From assembly GCA_032622095.1 (NCBI GenBank), contig CP136068.1:157551465-157615464 (forward strand): 64,000 nt of DNA, given 5' to 3'. This stretch comes from Siphonodentalium dalli. Lineage: Eukaryota > Mollusca > Scaphopoda > Gadilida > Siphonodentaliidae. The position numbers and the translations under genes are program-made. Positions 47,901 to 58,240 of this stretch are shown here, one piece after another; the stretch's first letter is position 1; each line of letters begins with the position of its first letter. The notes under the pieces are model-generated. The model did no database searches. It was not told the origin of the DNA and saw only the letters and a program-made list of their open reading frames with translations.

Positions 47901-48384
47901 TTTTAAACAATCATTTCTCCCATCTGTTGTTCTGGAATGGAACAAATTACCTGTGTATGTAATCAATGCAACCTCTATTTCCGATTTCAAAGCCAATTTA
48001 GGGATTATAGATCCAATAATAAAACCACCCTCTTATTTTTATACAGGAAAAAGGAAAATTAATACAATACACTGTAAAATTCGGAATCAGTGTAGTGATC
48101 TCCGTTCGGATATGTTTGATAATCACATATCAGATTCGCCTATATGCCCCTGTAACTTAGACATTGAAGACGCCAATCACTATTTTCATGTTTGCCCTTT
48201 ATTTGTAGATCAGAGAATTGACTTTTACCGAAATTTAAGTATTAATGGCTTTCAATCATTAGAAGCACATCATTTCTTATATGGGGTAAAAGGTATATCA
48301 AATCAAAAGAACACTACTCTTTTCCGCATTACTCAATCTTTTATAGCTAAAACAGAGCGTTTTGAACAAACCCATGTATGGTAA
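44983..48384 (+). CDS. CR1/L2-type LINE ORF2 protein (endonuclease and reverse transcriptase), 1133 residues
   Basis: One uninterrupted frame. Residues about 60-66 are FVNPGP, the conserved N-terminal motif of CR1-like ORF2. The APE endonuclease (about 78-300) has TIFQQNIRSIRNK, CFTETHLD, LLGDFNSN and ISDHLGVY. The reverse transcriptase (about 500-800) has KTNKAYGYDGVSP, ANYRPISLLPCLGKILEKL, CDISKAFERVWHRG (about 653), GVPQGSILGPFLFLIYINDI (about 710) and MYADDTCL (about 740), with all three catalytic Asp present. The C-terminal part has CPCNLDIEDANHYFHVC (about 1055). Length is in the normal range of 900-1200. It nicks target DNA and primes cDNA synthesis there. No inactivating change is seen, so the enzyme may be functional. 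Confidence 0.94.
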   Translation: MHVLCKPCENIDLKSCTMTLTKFLNHYLHYKYNPKSKMILMTIDHQLFIGQTCDQEWCYILFVNPGPVLDQTLITENHPDTLTIFQQNIRSIRNKIHKINHIISDYDILCFTETHLDPSYPSENILIEGFTPPVRADRDCHGGGICVYFDDNLLYKRIESLEFDTSVMWFEIRSKLTKFLLCLSYRSEDFCAPNYWTLFEESIFEALDISHKVILLGDFNSNYLDPSSKLKNITDYFLLRNVITSPTRITATSATLLDPIIISPDIQVRDADILDLEISDHLGVYATISFDQLSSPSFQRKIWNYNRGDFQKAVILINDINWDDLLQPENDIDRVVQIFYDKFFEIMRITIPQTTVTIRWKDKIWFNSDIRREIRRRDRLRSVAIKSGTENNWTKYKKSRNKVNNMKKYAKAKFENNIEDRVNDSSSPREFWHLINFLSNKKKITKIPPIYSTDGDIKVNGVSFVSNDLGKAECLNTKFLSNSTIDQKDHKLPDFSSRCNKELSELKFSVDDVISAIRSLKTNKAYGYDGVSPKMLHGTANAIAHPLFLIFKKSLQTGKFPSQWKKANVIPIFKNGDSADSANYRPISLLPCLGKILEKLVLKRISSFFDENKLLFQNQSGFVPKHSTTFQMIDLYHQLCQTLDKGLYTCSVFCDISKAFERVWHRGLIAKTTAYGITGSLSKWLEDYLTNRKQRVRINNTYSDFETITAGVPQGSILGPFLFLIYINDIPDNLTSTVRMYADDTCLTASHFNLNILQSELNEDLKRVSLWADNWLVSFNPKKTKAISFSFVPQDNSPDLIFQDETISFNESHKHLGLEFQSNLKWNKQIEYTANKAASRLSQLRKFKNDLDRKTLEKIYNAYILPILDYADVVWDSAPDYLLEKLDRIHKDAARIVTGLNRSVSLNKLWLEVGWRTLHRRRQHRHLQAIYRIINEDAPLYLTYLLPARSRERSDYNLRFPNKFYSYFANTEHFKQSFLPSVVLEWNKLPVYVINATSISDFKANLGIIDPIIKPPSYFYTGKRKINTIHCKIRNQCSDLRSDMFDNHISDSPICPCNLDIEDANHYFHVCPLFVDQRIDFYRNLSINGFQSLEAHHFLYGVKGISNQKNTTLFRITQSFIAKTERFEQTHVW

Positions 48385-48643
48385 ATCTCGCTATTCATCT
48401 TTCAACTCACTGAGTTCTAGCGTTTTCTTCATAACCGAGATTGGAATACAGATGGAAACCCGACATCCGCAGCACACACACTCTGCACTCTTCTTTATAA
48501 ACAGTTTGCTATATCTGCTATGTATTTTTATGTATGTTCCATGATTGTATTAGGAGAGGGGCAAGTTTGTAAGTTTTGTAACTTGTGCCCTGATCCCTAT
48601 GTATATTTTGTTTCTAAATACATTAAAATATGTTTAAAGTAAA
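44983..48643 (+). mobile_element. CR1/L2-type LINE with intact ORF2
   Basis: An unbroken EN-RT protein followed by a 250-bp 3' UTR ending AAATATGTTTAAAGTAAAG at 48643. No ORF1 is visible upstream, so the copy is 5'-truncated, or its ORF1 lies outside the readable part. The 3' end directly meets the 5'-truncated family A copy B. Confidence 0.85.
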
Positions 48644-48674
48644 GTTCCCCGATGACATTCAATAACCAGCGGTT

Positions 48675-50388
48675 GTGAAAATTCGACAAATGACAATGGG
48701 TGATTCAAGCCGCCAACGGTCACTAGCGATGTGTTTATCGGTGTGGTACGATAGCATTGAGTCACAGCAACACACCCGTAAACAAGAGGACTCTACTAAA
48801 GTAACCGACAATCTACAAGCTGTGTTACTGTTCATTAACTCAACAACGCAAGATGTGTTTACGTCCACAATAATAGAATTTGTTGCTAACCAAGATAAAC
48901 TTTTAGATACTCTCCGCGACAACGTATTCATGCATGCAACAATTGACAATAGCTTTCCATATGACTCTTCCTCATCAATGAAACAACGCGTTGTTCGAAG
49001 TTTAACCGGTGATCATATTATTGACAAAAACAGTCGTAATATGAGAATGGCAGTGGATATATACAAACTAATGAAATTTTTGGTCGATAAGGATGGGGAT
49101 AGCATCAATGACGTTATAAGTAAAGGTGTTAGAAATAAAAGTGTTAGCCGTCCTTCAATATCAAGCATGCCTGTAATCGACGACGACCAGGCAATCTCCA
49201 ATGTGAACGTCAACAGCTCGATTGTGAAAATCCTCCGAGATATATCTCTGATAAAAACGGAAAATGAAAAATTCCATAAAGACTTCTCCGAACGTATTCC
49301 GAAGTTGGATTCAACAATAGCTCAAATGGAAGCCCGATTAGATCAAATTGATGAAAAACTATGTATTGTAAAAGATGTGAACCAACTCAAAAAAGATGTT
49401 GCGAATGTAAATACTAAAATAAAAACAATGGATGAAGACTTAGAAAGTGTGAAATTAACAATGGAAAGAATACAAGATGAAAAATACTCTGGTGTGAAAA
49501 GATTAAAAAGTGAAATTGTCGGCGTCAAATCGGATGTGGGTACCATAGTAAATGGGTTGGAGGAGTTTAGTCGTAAACAAAAAAAGCTTTGAAGGACAAC
49601 TATCAACATTAAAGGATTTAGTAAATAAAAAGCATGTTCAACCAACACACTCCTGCGATAAACTAATGAATGAAACAATTAAAAATAACGTGAATATAAT
49701 GAAAGATGAATTCCGGAACTTCACCACAAGCGTGACTAATAACCTCCAAGTATTTGTGGAATGTGTGAGTGTTTCAATGGACAATGTATCCAAAACTCAA
49801 CGCGACATATCAGACACACTCAATAAAATGATGGATGCATTCCTTGCTTATGATGATACACGTGTCCGCTCTCAGGCCAGTGATGAAGCTTCAGTGGATG
49901 ATTCACATTCCAATGCCCCAAATGATGTATCCTATGAATCCAGAGTTCCATCATATGAAGATAATCGCAGACATAACGCCTCGAACAATACAAGAAGCCC
50001 GCGATATTCGGACAATGAACCTGATGACTATTACTTTAACAAGCAAGATGGCCCGATTAAAACATCACAGGTATTCCTTGGTGGTTTCTCCAACCGAGTG
50101 ACAATTCACGACATCAAGAAACACTTACTGTACGAAAACGTACGTTTCACTGTTATCCGGATGTTAAGAGGAAACACGGCTCGTATCAACATTTGTGACG
50201 ATTATCTGGATAACGTTCTCGCATCAACATTTGTGACGATTATCTGGATAACGTTCTCGCATCTAACTTCTGGCCAAAAGGCGCAATCTGCAGAATGTGG
50301 GTCCACAAAAATCGTGACCAGTCAATGCATGTATGCATATATGATTCTGCTCACTTATTTATGTTGTATTTACATTGCATATACATGA
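48675..50388 (+). pseudogene. Family A LINE ORF1, copy B
   Basis: Open from 48675 to 49592 (305 codons), then a 1-bp insertion in an A-run near 49580 shifts the frame. It continues from about 49570 to 50388. Coiled coil about residues 205-300 (LDSTIAQMEARLDQIDEKL). RRM-like region VFLGGFSNRVTIHDIKKHL, then VIRMLRGNTARINICDDYLD, read straight across the single TTAA at 50164. The same 38-bp duplication as in copy A (about 50183-50258) pushes NFWPKG out of frame. Confidence 0.85.
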
Positions 50389-50497
50389 TTCAACAATGCG
50401 TTATACGACTTTGCTGTTGACATTAATATGTCTAATTACAAGTATAAATGTAACAACTAATAGTATCACATTAACAGTAGTTGAATGCAAACGCGTG

Positions 50498-51428
50498 ATG
50501 GAATCTCCTGAATTAAACCTACTCAACTGGAACTGTACAGGTATCACATCTTCAGGTCATTACTTGGCATCATTGCTCAAGAATGGTGCTTATGATATCG
50601 TAGGCTTAAGGGAGCATTGGCTTTATCAATGCGATCTTGATTTCCTCGGTTCGCTTAACAAGGACTATGAGTATCATGCCGTATGCGATTCTCGCCAAAA
50701 TATTCCCAACAAGAGAGGTAGACCTAGTGGTGGTGTTGCCTTGCTATGTCATAAGAAATTATCAAATCGTATATGTCCGCTTGCAATTAATGATGATCGT
50801 ATTTTAGGGATACAAATTAGGATGACGGATGAAAGTTTTATATATCTCCTCCAAGTATATCTACCATCTACAAACTATACCATACAATATTACGAAGAGT
50901 ATGCGAAAACGCTTGGTGACCTATGTGACACCTACAAATCATATGGTAACGTAATCGTAATGGGAGACACAAACGGAAAATTTGACAAATCTGATGAACG
51001 AAATATGATATTCAAGAAAATGGTTAAGCGAATCGAGATGGTATCTGTGAATTATGAATTTTGTGACGATTATCCTCTATCTACATGCATTACTTTCGGT
51101 GATTACTGCCAATTACATGAAGGAACAATTGTCGATCACATTTTTATTCCATCCACATTTATTCCATTTATTCACGAGGTACATGTTTTAGACGATGACG
51201 CCATTAACGTATCTAATCATAGACCTATTGCATTACATTTGAAGTTTCAGCTACGCAGTCAATCTTCATGTACAGCCGAAAGAGAAACAGACAAAACATA
51301 AATTGGCGTAAAGTTAAATCTGAACCAGAAATTCTCGAACTTTACAAACAAAGTCTTGATGTTGAACTAACAGCACACAAAATCATATACACTGATGATT
51401 CAGACATATCTGAAGTTTACCAGTCAAT
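50498..51428 (+). pseudogene. Family A LINE ORF2 N-terminal part, copy B
   Basis: Endonuclease MESPELNLLNWNCTG to SNHRPIAL, then the first 50 codons of the overlapping -1 RT frame (from 51268), cut at 51428 (SEVYQS). The endonuclease is intact except for LREHWL where copy A has LSEHWL (the catalytic Glu is retained) and LCHKKL for LWHKKL. There is no RT. Confidence 0.85.
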
Positions 51429-51589
51429 AATACATTTGCATTGTAAATTGGCTAAGTACAGAGATGCGTTTTCAGCGGCGCCCGCGCGCTCGCTATTTAG
51501 ATATGCAGGTGCCCGTTTACTCTTTATTCATTGTCGTTTAATCGTCAAAGTTTTGTAATTTTCAGTCGAAATTTACTCAAATTGTCACC
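51429..51589 (+). promoter_or_regulatory. Histone H1 promoter and 5' UTR
   Basis: Only 161 bp separate the LINE junction from the H1 ATG. It contains an inverted CCAAT (ATTGGC, about 51445) and a TATA-like CTATTTAGAT at 51493-51502, the same core as in both H3 promoters. No AAACACA-type H1 box is seen; it may have been lost upstream. Confidence 0.75.
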
Positions 51590-52141
51590 ATGTCTGACGC
51601 CGTCGCCGCACCCGCTCCAGTCAAAACTCCAAAGAAGAAGGCAGCAGCCAATCCCAAGAAGCCAGCTCTGCACCCAAAATACAATGTCATGGTCGCCGCC
51701 GCGGTCAAGTCTTTGAAAGAGAGGGGTGGTTCCAGCCGACAGGCTATCCTGCAGTACATCTGTGCCAACTACAAACTTGGAACTGAACAAAAACCAGTAA
51801 ACAACAGACTGAAGGTAGCACTCAGAGCCGGAGTCAAGAATAATTCTTTGAAACAATCGAAGGGAACTGGTGCATCCGGATCCTTCAGATTGGGTGAGGG
51901 CGTCAAAGCCGAGAAACCCAAGGCAAAGAAACCCAAGGCAGCCACACCAAAGAAGGCAAAGAAAGCAAAGAAACCAGCCGGAGAAAAGAAGGCAAAGAAA
52001 GTCACAAAGGCAAAGAAGAGACCAAAGAAGGCCGCTAAATCTCCAGCCAAAAAGGCAGCTAAGCCTAAGGCCGCCGCAAAGCCAAAGAAGGCCAAGACAC
52101 CAAAGAAGGCCGCCAAGAAGCCAGCAGCCAAAAAAGCATAA
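51590..52141 (+). CDS. Histone H1 (linker histone)
   Basis: A 183-residue protein. The N-terminal tail MSDAVAAPAPVKTPKKKAAA is Pro/Lys-rich. The winged-helix globular domain spans about residues 26-100 (HPKYNVMVAAAVKSLKERGG, GVKNNSLKQSKGTGASGSF). The C-terminal tail, about 83 residues, is almost only Lys, Ala and Pro with AKKPKAA-type repeats and ends KKPAAKKA. This is the bivalve-type H1 layout. It binds linker DNA at nucleosome entry and exit. The start follows the context GTCACCATG. The stop is followed at once by the (AT)n tail of a minus-strand LINE, so the usual stem-loop is displaced or lost. The antisense frame over it is a shadow. Confidence 0.95.
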   Translation: MSDAVAAPAPVKTPKKKAAANPKKPALHPKYNVMVAAAVKSLKERGGSSRQAILQYICANYKLGTEQKPVNNRLKVALRAGVKNNSLKQSKGTGASGSFRLGEGVKAEKPKAKKPKAATPKKAKKAKKPAGEKKAKKVTKAKKRPKKAAKSPAKKAAKPKAAAKPKKAKTPKKAAKKPAAKKA

Positions 52142-52747
52142 ATATATATATCTTTTATTCCTCCATTTCTGAAGAGTCAATATATAATAAAGCAAAATAC
52201 GTAGAATATAAATAAGGAATTACACAAATATTTCATGCACAAACAATTATGTACAAACACAGAGACACAAGACATTAATATAATTGGACACACACATATA
52301 TAGTGGCCTGAAAACCGTAAACATGCGCATATACACGTACAAGATTACACGATGGAAAATATCAACGCAGTGATGGTTAGAGAAGGAATGAAATATGGGG
52401 AACATTATAATGAACTAATGTCTATTATCCCCGAACATCCAAAGGTACCAGATTTGAGCGGCTTCTCTCACCATAAAATCGACAATCTCCAGGACATCAT
52501 CAGCAATGCCATGGAGAGAATTTGGGATATACCCAATGAACATGAGCATTTGTTTGTCCACCGGGAGATTATCAATGCACATATAACAGTCTACGTGGAA
52601 ATATGAGAGGAAACGATACCATGTGTCATTTCTTGAGTCTACCAGAGAAGAACAGTCGTTAAAAACATGATTCACGGTATCATTATAAATTGCCCCACAT
52701 CTTATGCACACAACGTCCTCAACGAATTTCAACATGCATAGTAATTG
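52142..52747 (-). mobile_element. 5'-truncated family A-related LINE abutting the H1 stop
   Basis: On the minus strand its 3' tail (AATAAAAG-ATATATATAT) touches the H1 stop codon. The 3' UTR covers 52142-52414 and a C-terminal coding remnant 52415-52747. At 52748 it meets the 3' end of another LINE. Confidence 0.8.
52415..52747 (-). pseudogene. LINE ORF2 C-terminal fragment (family A-related)
   Basis: Encodes CIRCGAIYNDTVNHVFNDC and FHVDCYMCIDNLPVDKQMLM, aligning with CPLCDRKHNDLVRHALIEC and FHVDVYMQYDSLNAESKTRV of family A, and ends at an equivalent C-terminus. About 110 residues remain. It is more diverged from copies A and the 8469-9446 copy than those are from each other in layout, so it may be a sister family. 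Confidence 0.8.
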
Positions 52748-53618
52748 CCGGTATAACATATGTATATTGTCATATATAAGCATATACCGCCATATATCAT
52801 TGTTGTTACATTGTACTTAACTTTGTTTCATGTAATCCGTCCATTTGTCTTGTTATTCTGTGTTCATGTACATTTGACCATATATGGTGTAACGTACAAA
52901 TAAACATGATTGATTGGTAAGTCATGTGTTTATTCGTGTTGTTTTCCAGCCTGTGTTCGAGAAAATAATCCCATAACGGGCTTATTTTAATGAGCGAAAT
53001 AAGCTCATATTGGAATTATTAAGACTCATTATATATGTATGCTATATTTGAACCTAAAACAAGGATGTTAAAACAGTCCAATGTGGGATTATTTCCATAA
53101 GAAATAAGCCCATATTGGTATTATTTAATCCACCTTTATTCATCGCAACATATATTCTCGTAAAAATAGGTTCATATTGGACCTAAAGATTCACATAGGT
53201 TCATATTGGACTTATTCGATTCTGAAATAAACCCACAGTGAACTACTACCCGCTATTCAGCTAAATGGCATGGGCCACAGTTAAAACAAATTTTAAAGAG
53301 CGTGAGTCTGGTATGTCGTGTCGATGAAAACATTGAGGTTAAATAATGCCAGTATGAGCTTAATTCGCTCATTAAAATAAGCCCGTTATGTGCTTATTTT
53401 TATGAGAACAGGATGAAACATGTCCTCGTGCAAATAGGTTCATATTGGACCTACTTGTAACTATTCACAGGTTTATGTTGGAACTATCTGATTCTGAAAT
53501 AAGTACATACTGAGTCCCTTATTCCGTTGAATGGCGCCAAACACCGTACAAAGAGCGTAGCTTTGGTAAGTTGTGTTTATGAAAAAAAGCAGATTAAATC
53601 ATTCCGATATGGGCTCAT
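52748..53618 (+). repeat. About 0.9-kb direct repeat, left copy
   Basis: Near-identical to 63112-64000, 10.36 kb downstream. It starts with the last 171 bp of a LINE 3' UTR (to 52918, CATGATTGATTGG) and continues into AATAAGC-rich modules. The differences seen are few: an expansion of ATTG units, single T and A insertions, and isolated substitutions. Confidence 0.9.
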
Positions 53619-53876
53619 TTCGTATGTAAATAGTCCCATATTGTACTGTGTTTTAAACAGACTGTTCCCCAAAATTCCGCACATTATCTGCTTATAAATA
53701 ATTTAGTTTAGGTAGATAATCTGATTAGAATGTCATCATTTTCAGTCCATAATGTGCTGAAAATGAGAATATTTTAGTCACATTATCGACTCATAATGGG
53801 GCAATTCAGATTATGTTCGGACAATCACACAACTAAGCCAACCCATAACTTTTCAGATGTACGCTATTTAAAGACA
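53619..53876 (+). repeat. Palindromic module region (R module)
   Basis: Contains ATAATCTGATTAGAATG and TCACATTATCGACTCATAAT, ending in TTCAGATGTACGCTATTTAA. Related copies lie at about 54470-54640, 55480-55700 and 58260-58510 in the same orientation. Non-coding. Confidence 0.7.
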
Positions 53877-54420
53877 TAATACCTTGTATTTTTGTGCGGT
53901 GCCACCCAGCGGGCATCTATAGAAAAGGGACGCGACCATGCAAATTTTCGAAAATCGGGCTGAAGGCGTGCATGATGTGTCAAAATAGCACTTTTCGTTA
54001 CTAAATCGGCTGCGTAGCCAGAACCATGGCGGCCACCCGGGAATCCTTGCATTTTCGTGCGGTGCCACCCAGCGGGCATCTATTGGACAGGGACGCGGCC
54101 ATATAGCCTCTTCCAATTTTTTGAAAATTGGGCTGAAGTCGTGCATGGAGTTAATTTTTTTTACTTTTTGTTACTAAATCAGCTGCGTAGACAGAACCAT
54201 TGCGGCCACTCGGGAATCCTTGTATTTTCGTGCGGTGCCACCCAGTAGACATCTATTGGACAGGGACGAGACCTTATATGCCTTTTCAATTTTTCGAAAA
54301 TTGGGTTGAAGTCGTGCATGGAGCTCCAAATCGCACTTTTCGTTGATAAATCGCCCGCGTAGGCATAACCGTAGCAGACACGTGGCTATCCTTGCGGAAT
54401 CTTCTTGTGCCACCACTATT
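53877..54420 (+). repeat. About 170-bp tandem array, plus orientation (arm 1)
   Basis: Three units contain GTGCGGTGCCACCCAGCGGG (53894, 54057, 54230), AAAATTGGGCTGAAGTCGTG and TTTTCGTTACTAAATCGGC. Array 56300-57065 is the same family in inverted orientation. The minus-strand open frames (53864-54416) arise from the repeat. Confidence 0.85.
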
Positions 54421-54759
54421 ACATCTAAAAATCACAAACTAGGTCACATAAACTTGTCCAAAATAGGACATTTTTCGTTAGTCGATAATGTGCTGAAAAG
54501 GAGACCCTATTAGTCACATTATCGACTCATATAGAGGCGATTCTAAGCAGATTATGTGCGAACAATGACAAGAAATAAGCCAACCCACTACTGTTCAGCT
54601 GTACGCTCATTAACATGTGTTTTCACTGTGGCTCGCGACTTAACACAAAATAATGACTATGACTCCATTATCTGCTTATTTCAGAATCAAATTATCACTT
54701 TATGTACCTAATTGGAATTATAGGTCGAATATGTGCGTATTTGTGCGAGGATATGTTGC
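54421..54759 (+). repeat. R module copy between arrays
   Basis: Carries ATTATCGACTCATATAGAGG, TTCTAAGCAGATTATGTGCG and GTACGCTCATTAACATGTGT; the same text returns near 55580-55690. Confidence 0.65.
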
Positions 54760-56299
54760 TAAATCGCCTGCGTTGGCATAACCATAGCAGCCACTGGGCT
54801 ATCCCTGTGGATTCTTCTTTGGCCACCACTAGTCCATCTAGAAATCACAAACTGGTTCACATATGCCTGTCCAGCTGTTAATAAATTGGGTGTAAGTCGT
54901 GCATCGGATGAAAAAAATGTCATTTTTCGTTGCAAATCGTCTGCTTAGGCATATCCATAGCAGCCACGGGGCTCTCGTTGTGGATTCTTCTTATGCCACC
55001 ACTATTCCATCGAGAGATCACAAACTGGTTCACATACGCCTGTCCAGCTGTTCAAAAATTGGGCGTAAGTCGTGCGTGGGGTCAAAATAATGAAACAAAG
55101 TTCATTTTTCGTTGCTAAATCGCCTGCGTAGGCATAACCATAGCAGTCACGAGACTATCCGTGTGGAATTTTCTTCTGCCACCACCAGTCCATCTAGAAA
55201 TCACAAATCAATTAACATGCTCCCGTCCAGCTGTTCACAAATTGAGCGTAAGTCGTGCGTGGGGTCAAAATAATGAAAAAAAATTCATTTTTCGTTGCTA
55301 AATCGCCTGCGTAGGCATAACCATAGACGCTACGGCGCTATCCTTGTGGATTCTTCTTGTGCCGCTCAAATCCATCTAGAAATCACAAAATATGTCATAT
55401 AAACTTGTCCAGCTGTTCAACAGTTGGGCGTAAATCGTGCGTGGGGTAAAAATATGACATTTTTCGTTGCTTAATCCTGAAAACCAGCACATTATTTGCT
55501 GAGAAGAAACAATGATTTAGGTAGATAATCTGCTTAGAATCGCCTCATTTTGAGTCGACAATGTGCTGAAAATGAGTTCCTATTAGTCAAATTATCGACT
55601 CATATAGAGGCGATTCTAAGTAAATTATGTGCTGACAATGACAAAAATAATAACCAAACATTTCAGGTGTACGCTCATTAGCATGTATTTTCACTGTGGC
55701 ACGCGCCAAGACACGAAATGACGACTATGACTCCATTATCTGCTTATTTCATAACCAAATAATCACTTTAAGTACCTAATTAAAATTTAGGTCGGTTTTG
55801 TGCGTATTCGTGCGAGGATATGTTACTAAATCGCCTGCGTTGGCATAACCATAGCAGCCACGGGGCTACCCTTGTGGATTCTTCTTATACCACAATTAGT
55901 CCATCTATAAATCACAAACTAGTTCACATACGCCTGTCCAGCTGTTCAAAAATTGGGCGTAAGTCGTGCGTGGGGTCAAAATAATGAAAAAAAAGGATAA
56001 TTTTTCGTTGCTAAATCGCCTGCGTAGGCATACACATAGCAGCCACGAGGGTATCCTTGTGGATGCTTCTTATGCCACCACTAGGCCATCTAAAAATCAC
56101 AAACATAGTCACATAAGCCTGTCTAGTTGTTCAAAAATTGGGCGTAAGTCGTGCGTGGGGTCAAAATATTGAAAAAAAATCATTTCTCATTGCTAAATCG
56201 ATCTGCGTAGGCATAACCGTAGCTGCCACGAGTCTATCCTTGTGGAATCTTCTTGTGCCACCAATAGTGCATCGAAACATCACAAACTAGGTCCCATAA
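54760..56299 (+). repeat. About 180-bp tandem array between the inverted arms
   Basis: Seven units with CTAAATCGCCTGCGTAGGC (or close) at about 54770, 54934, 55117, 55300, 55830, 56009 and 56193, each followed by CATCTAGAAATCACAAACT and GGGCGTAAGTCGTGCGTGGG. It is split by an R module at 55480-55800. Distantly related to the arms (shared TTTTCGTT-CTAAATCG-CTGCGTAG). No gene. Confidence 0.83.
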
Positions 56300-57065
56300 A
56301 ATGCAAGGAATTCCAGGGTGGCCGCCATGGTTCTGGCTACGCAGCCGATTTAGCAACAAAAAAATGCAATTTTTAGCTCCATGCATGCACGACTTCAGCC
56401 CAATTTTCAAAAACGTGGAAGGGCTATATGGCCGCGTCCCTGTCCTATAGATGCGCGCTGGGTGGCACCGCACAAAAATACAAGGATTCCCGGGTGGTCG
56501 CCATGGTTCTGGCTACGCAGCCTATTTAGTAACAAAAAGTGCGATTTTGAGCTCCATGCACGACTTTAGCCCAATCTTCGAAACATTGGAAGGGGCTATA
56601 TGGTCGCGTCCCTGTCCTATAGATGACAACTGAGTGGCACCGCACGAAAATACAAGGATTCCCGTGTGGCCATCATGACTGTCTACGCAGCCGATTTAGT
56701 AACTAAAAGTGCTATTTTGACACCCCATGCACGACTTCAGCCCGATTTTAGAAAATTTGGAAGGGGCTGCATGGTCGCGTCCCTTTCCTATAGATGCCCG
56801 CTTGGTGGCACCGCACGAAACTACAAGGATTCCCGGGTGGCCACCATGACTCTGGCTACGCAGCCGATTTAGTAACGAAAAGTGCTATATTGACACCCCA
56901 TGCACGACTTCAGCCCGATTTTCGAAAATTTGGAAGGGGCTGCATGGTCGCGTCCCTTTCCTATAGATGCCAGCTGGGTGGCACCGCACGAAAATACAAG
57001 GATTCCCGGGTGGCCACCATGACTCTGGCTACGCATCCGATTTAGTAACGAAAAGTGCAATTTTA
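56300..57065 (-). repeat. About 173-bp tandem array, minus orientation (arm 2)
   Basis: Four and a half units with GGTGGCACCGCAC at 56461, 56634, 56806 and 56980. Their reverse complement matches the units at 53877-54420. Several units are very similar to each other, so recent expansion or conversion is likely. Confidence 0.85.
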
Positions 57066-58240
57066 GGGGAACTGGGAACGGAATTCATGGAGCTTGTGAC
57101 AGGACATATCACGATCTTTACTTGCGCCAGTCTATGCTGGGCGCAAGCAATGTTTTCGGTCAGGATCTCTGTTTATCTGTTTATTTGTCTGTCCTTCCAC
57201 GAATATGTTACGTCATACCGGAAGTACAGAATGTAAAGAATGCACATGCGCTAATATGAAATGATGGCACCAATTGTAATTTAAATCCACATTTATACTA
57301 AATTTGCATTGTTATCTCGTTTTATTTTGGTAATAAATCGTTCATAAAAGAACAAAATTGAAAGATTGCTTTCTTTGAAACTCGGAAAATTATTTGAGAT
57401 CGAGTCTAAAAGATGCGTGCGGAATCGTTTTTTTTTTCTCGCATAGAAAATGATGTGCGAACAAATTTCTGGAAACTTTCTTCGACGTTCAAAACATTTC
57501 CGAAAGACGCAGGTGCATATAAACCATGTCCGGCCAAACGATCGAGCGCATGGTTCTAGACAAAATTGTACTGAAAAATATGTTGAAACATGGATTATTA
57601 AAGCGCCTTATTAATTAACTGGGAAAACAAGCTTTCTCATTCTCAAAGCAATTGGCATTTTGATGATATGTTCCCGAAGACCGTAGATCAGTCGCTATAA
57701 GGGCATGTTCACATTGACACATTGATAATCAAAGACTAACCAATGATCGCGTGTCTTTTATTTAATTGTGTCGGAATTGACTTTGACGTTTTTTGCCGCT
57801 GAAGTGCAATGACATACACAAAGCATTCTAGTCAAACTAGTAATGTAACCCAATTGGTATATAATATATAGCATCAGCGGCAACCAATCGTATTCACACC
57901 CTTCATATGAGCGATGTCTATATTGTTCTATAAATATGTCAAACAACTCTTACGTCATTACTAAGACCATAATTAGTGTAATAGATCAACTGGAGATAAC
58001 AGAGATATTCTGTCCGTACACACAAATATTTCAGCGATGGATGAACTGAAATTTGATATCTAGATTCTCTATCGATCTCTCAAAAGAGGGCCCAGCACCC
58101 GTGGTTCAAACTGCTGTTGGCAAGATATCACAAAACATGCCATAATTATGTGTGATGGGTGCATTCTAGTGCAAATGTGTTTTACTACGGTTCGCGTCAT
58201 TCAACTGAATAGCGGGTATAAGCTCACTAGGCTTATTTTG
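57066..58240. other. Gene-free stretch, apparently unique sequence
   Basis: No repeats partner and no credible gene was found in this window. Small inverted motif CTTGCGCCAG...CTGGGCGCAAG at about 57121-57147. The minus-strand frame at 57758-57946 is short and without a domain. Confidence 0.5.

Larger units (their letters stand above)
48644..51428 (+). mobile_element. Family A LINE, copy B, truncated at both ends
   Basis: Corresponds to 35648-40608 of copy A without the Kolobok-like insertion. It begins TTCCCCGATGACATTC at the CR1-type LINE end and stops at 51428 inside ORF2, where the H1 upstream region begins. Loss of the 3' end is not explained by normal LINE insertion and implies a later deletion or recombination. 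Confidence 0.87.

Noticed and set aside
51545-52195. Long antisense open frames across H1
   Set aside because: Produced by the Lys/Ala-rich codon pattern of H1 on the opposite strand; low-complexity Cys/Leu/Phe products.
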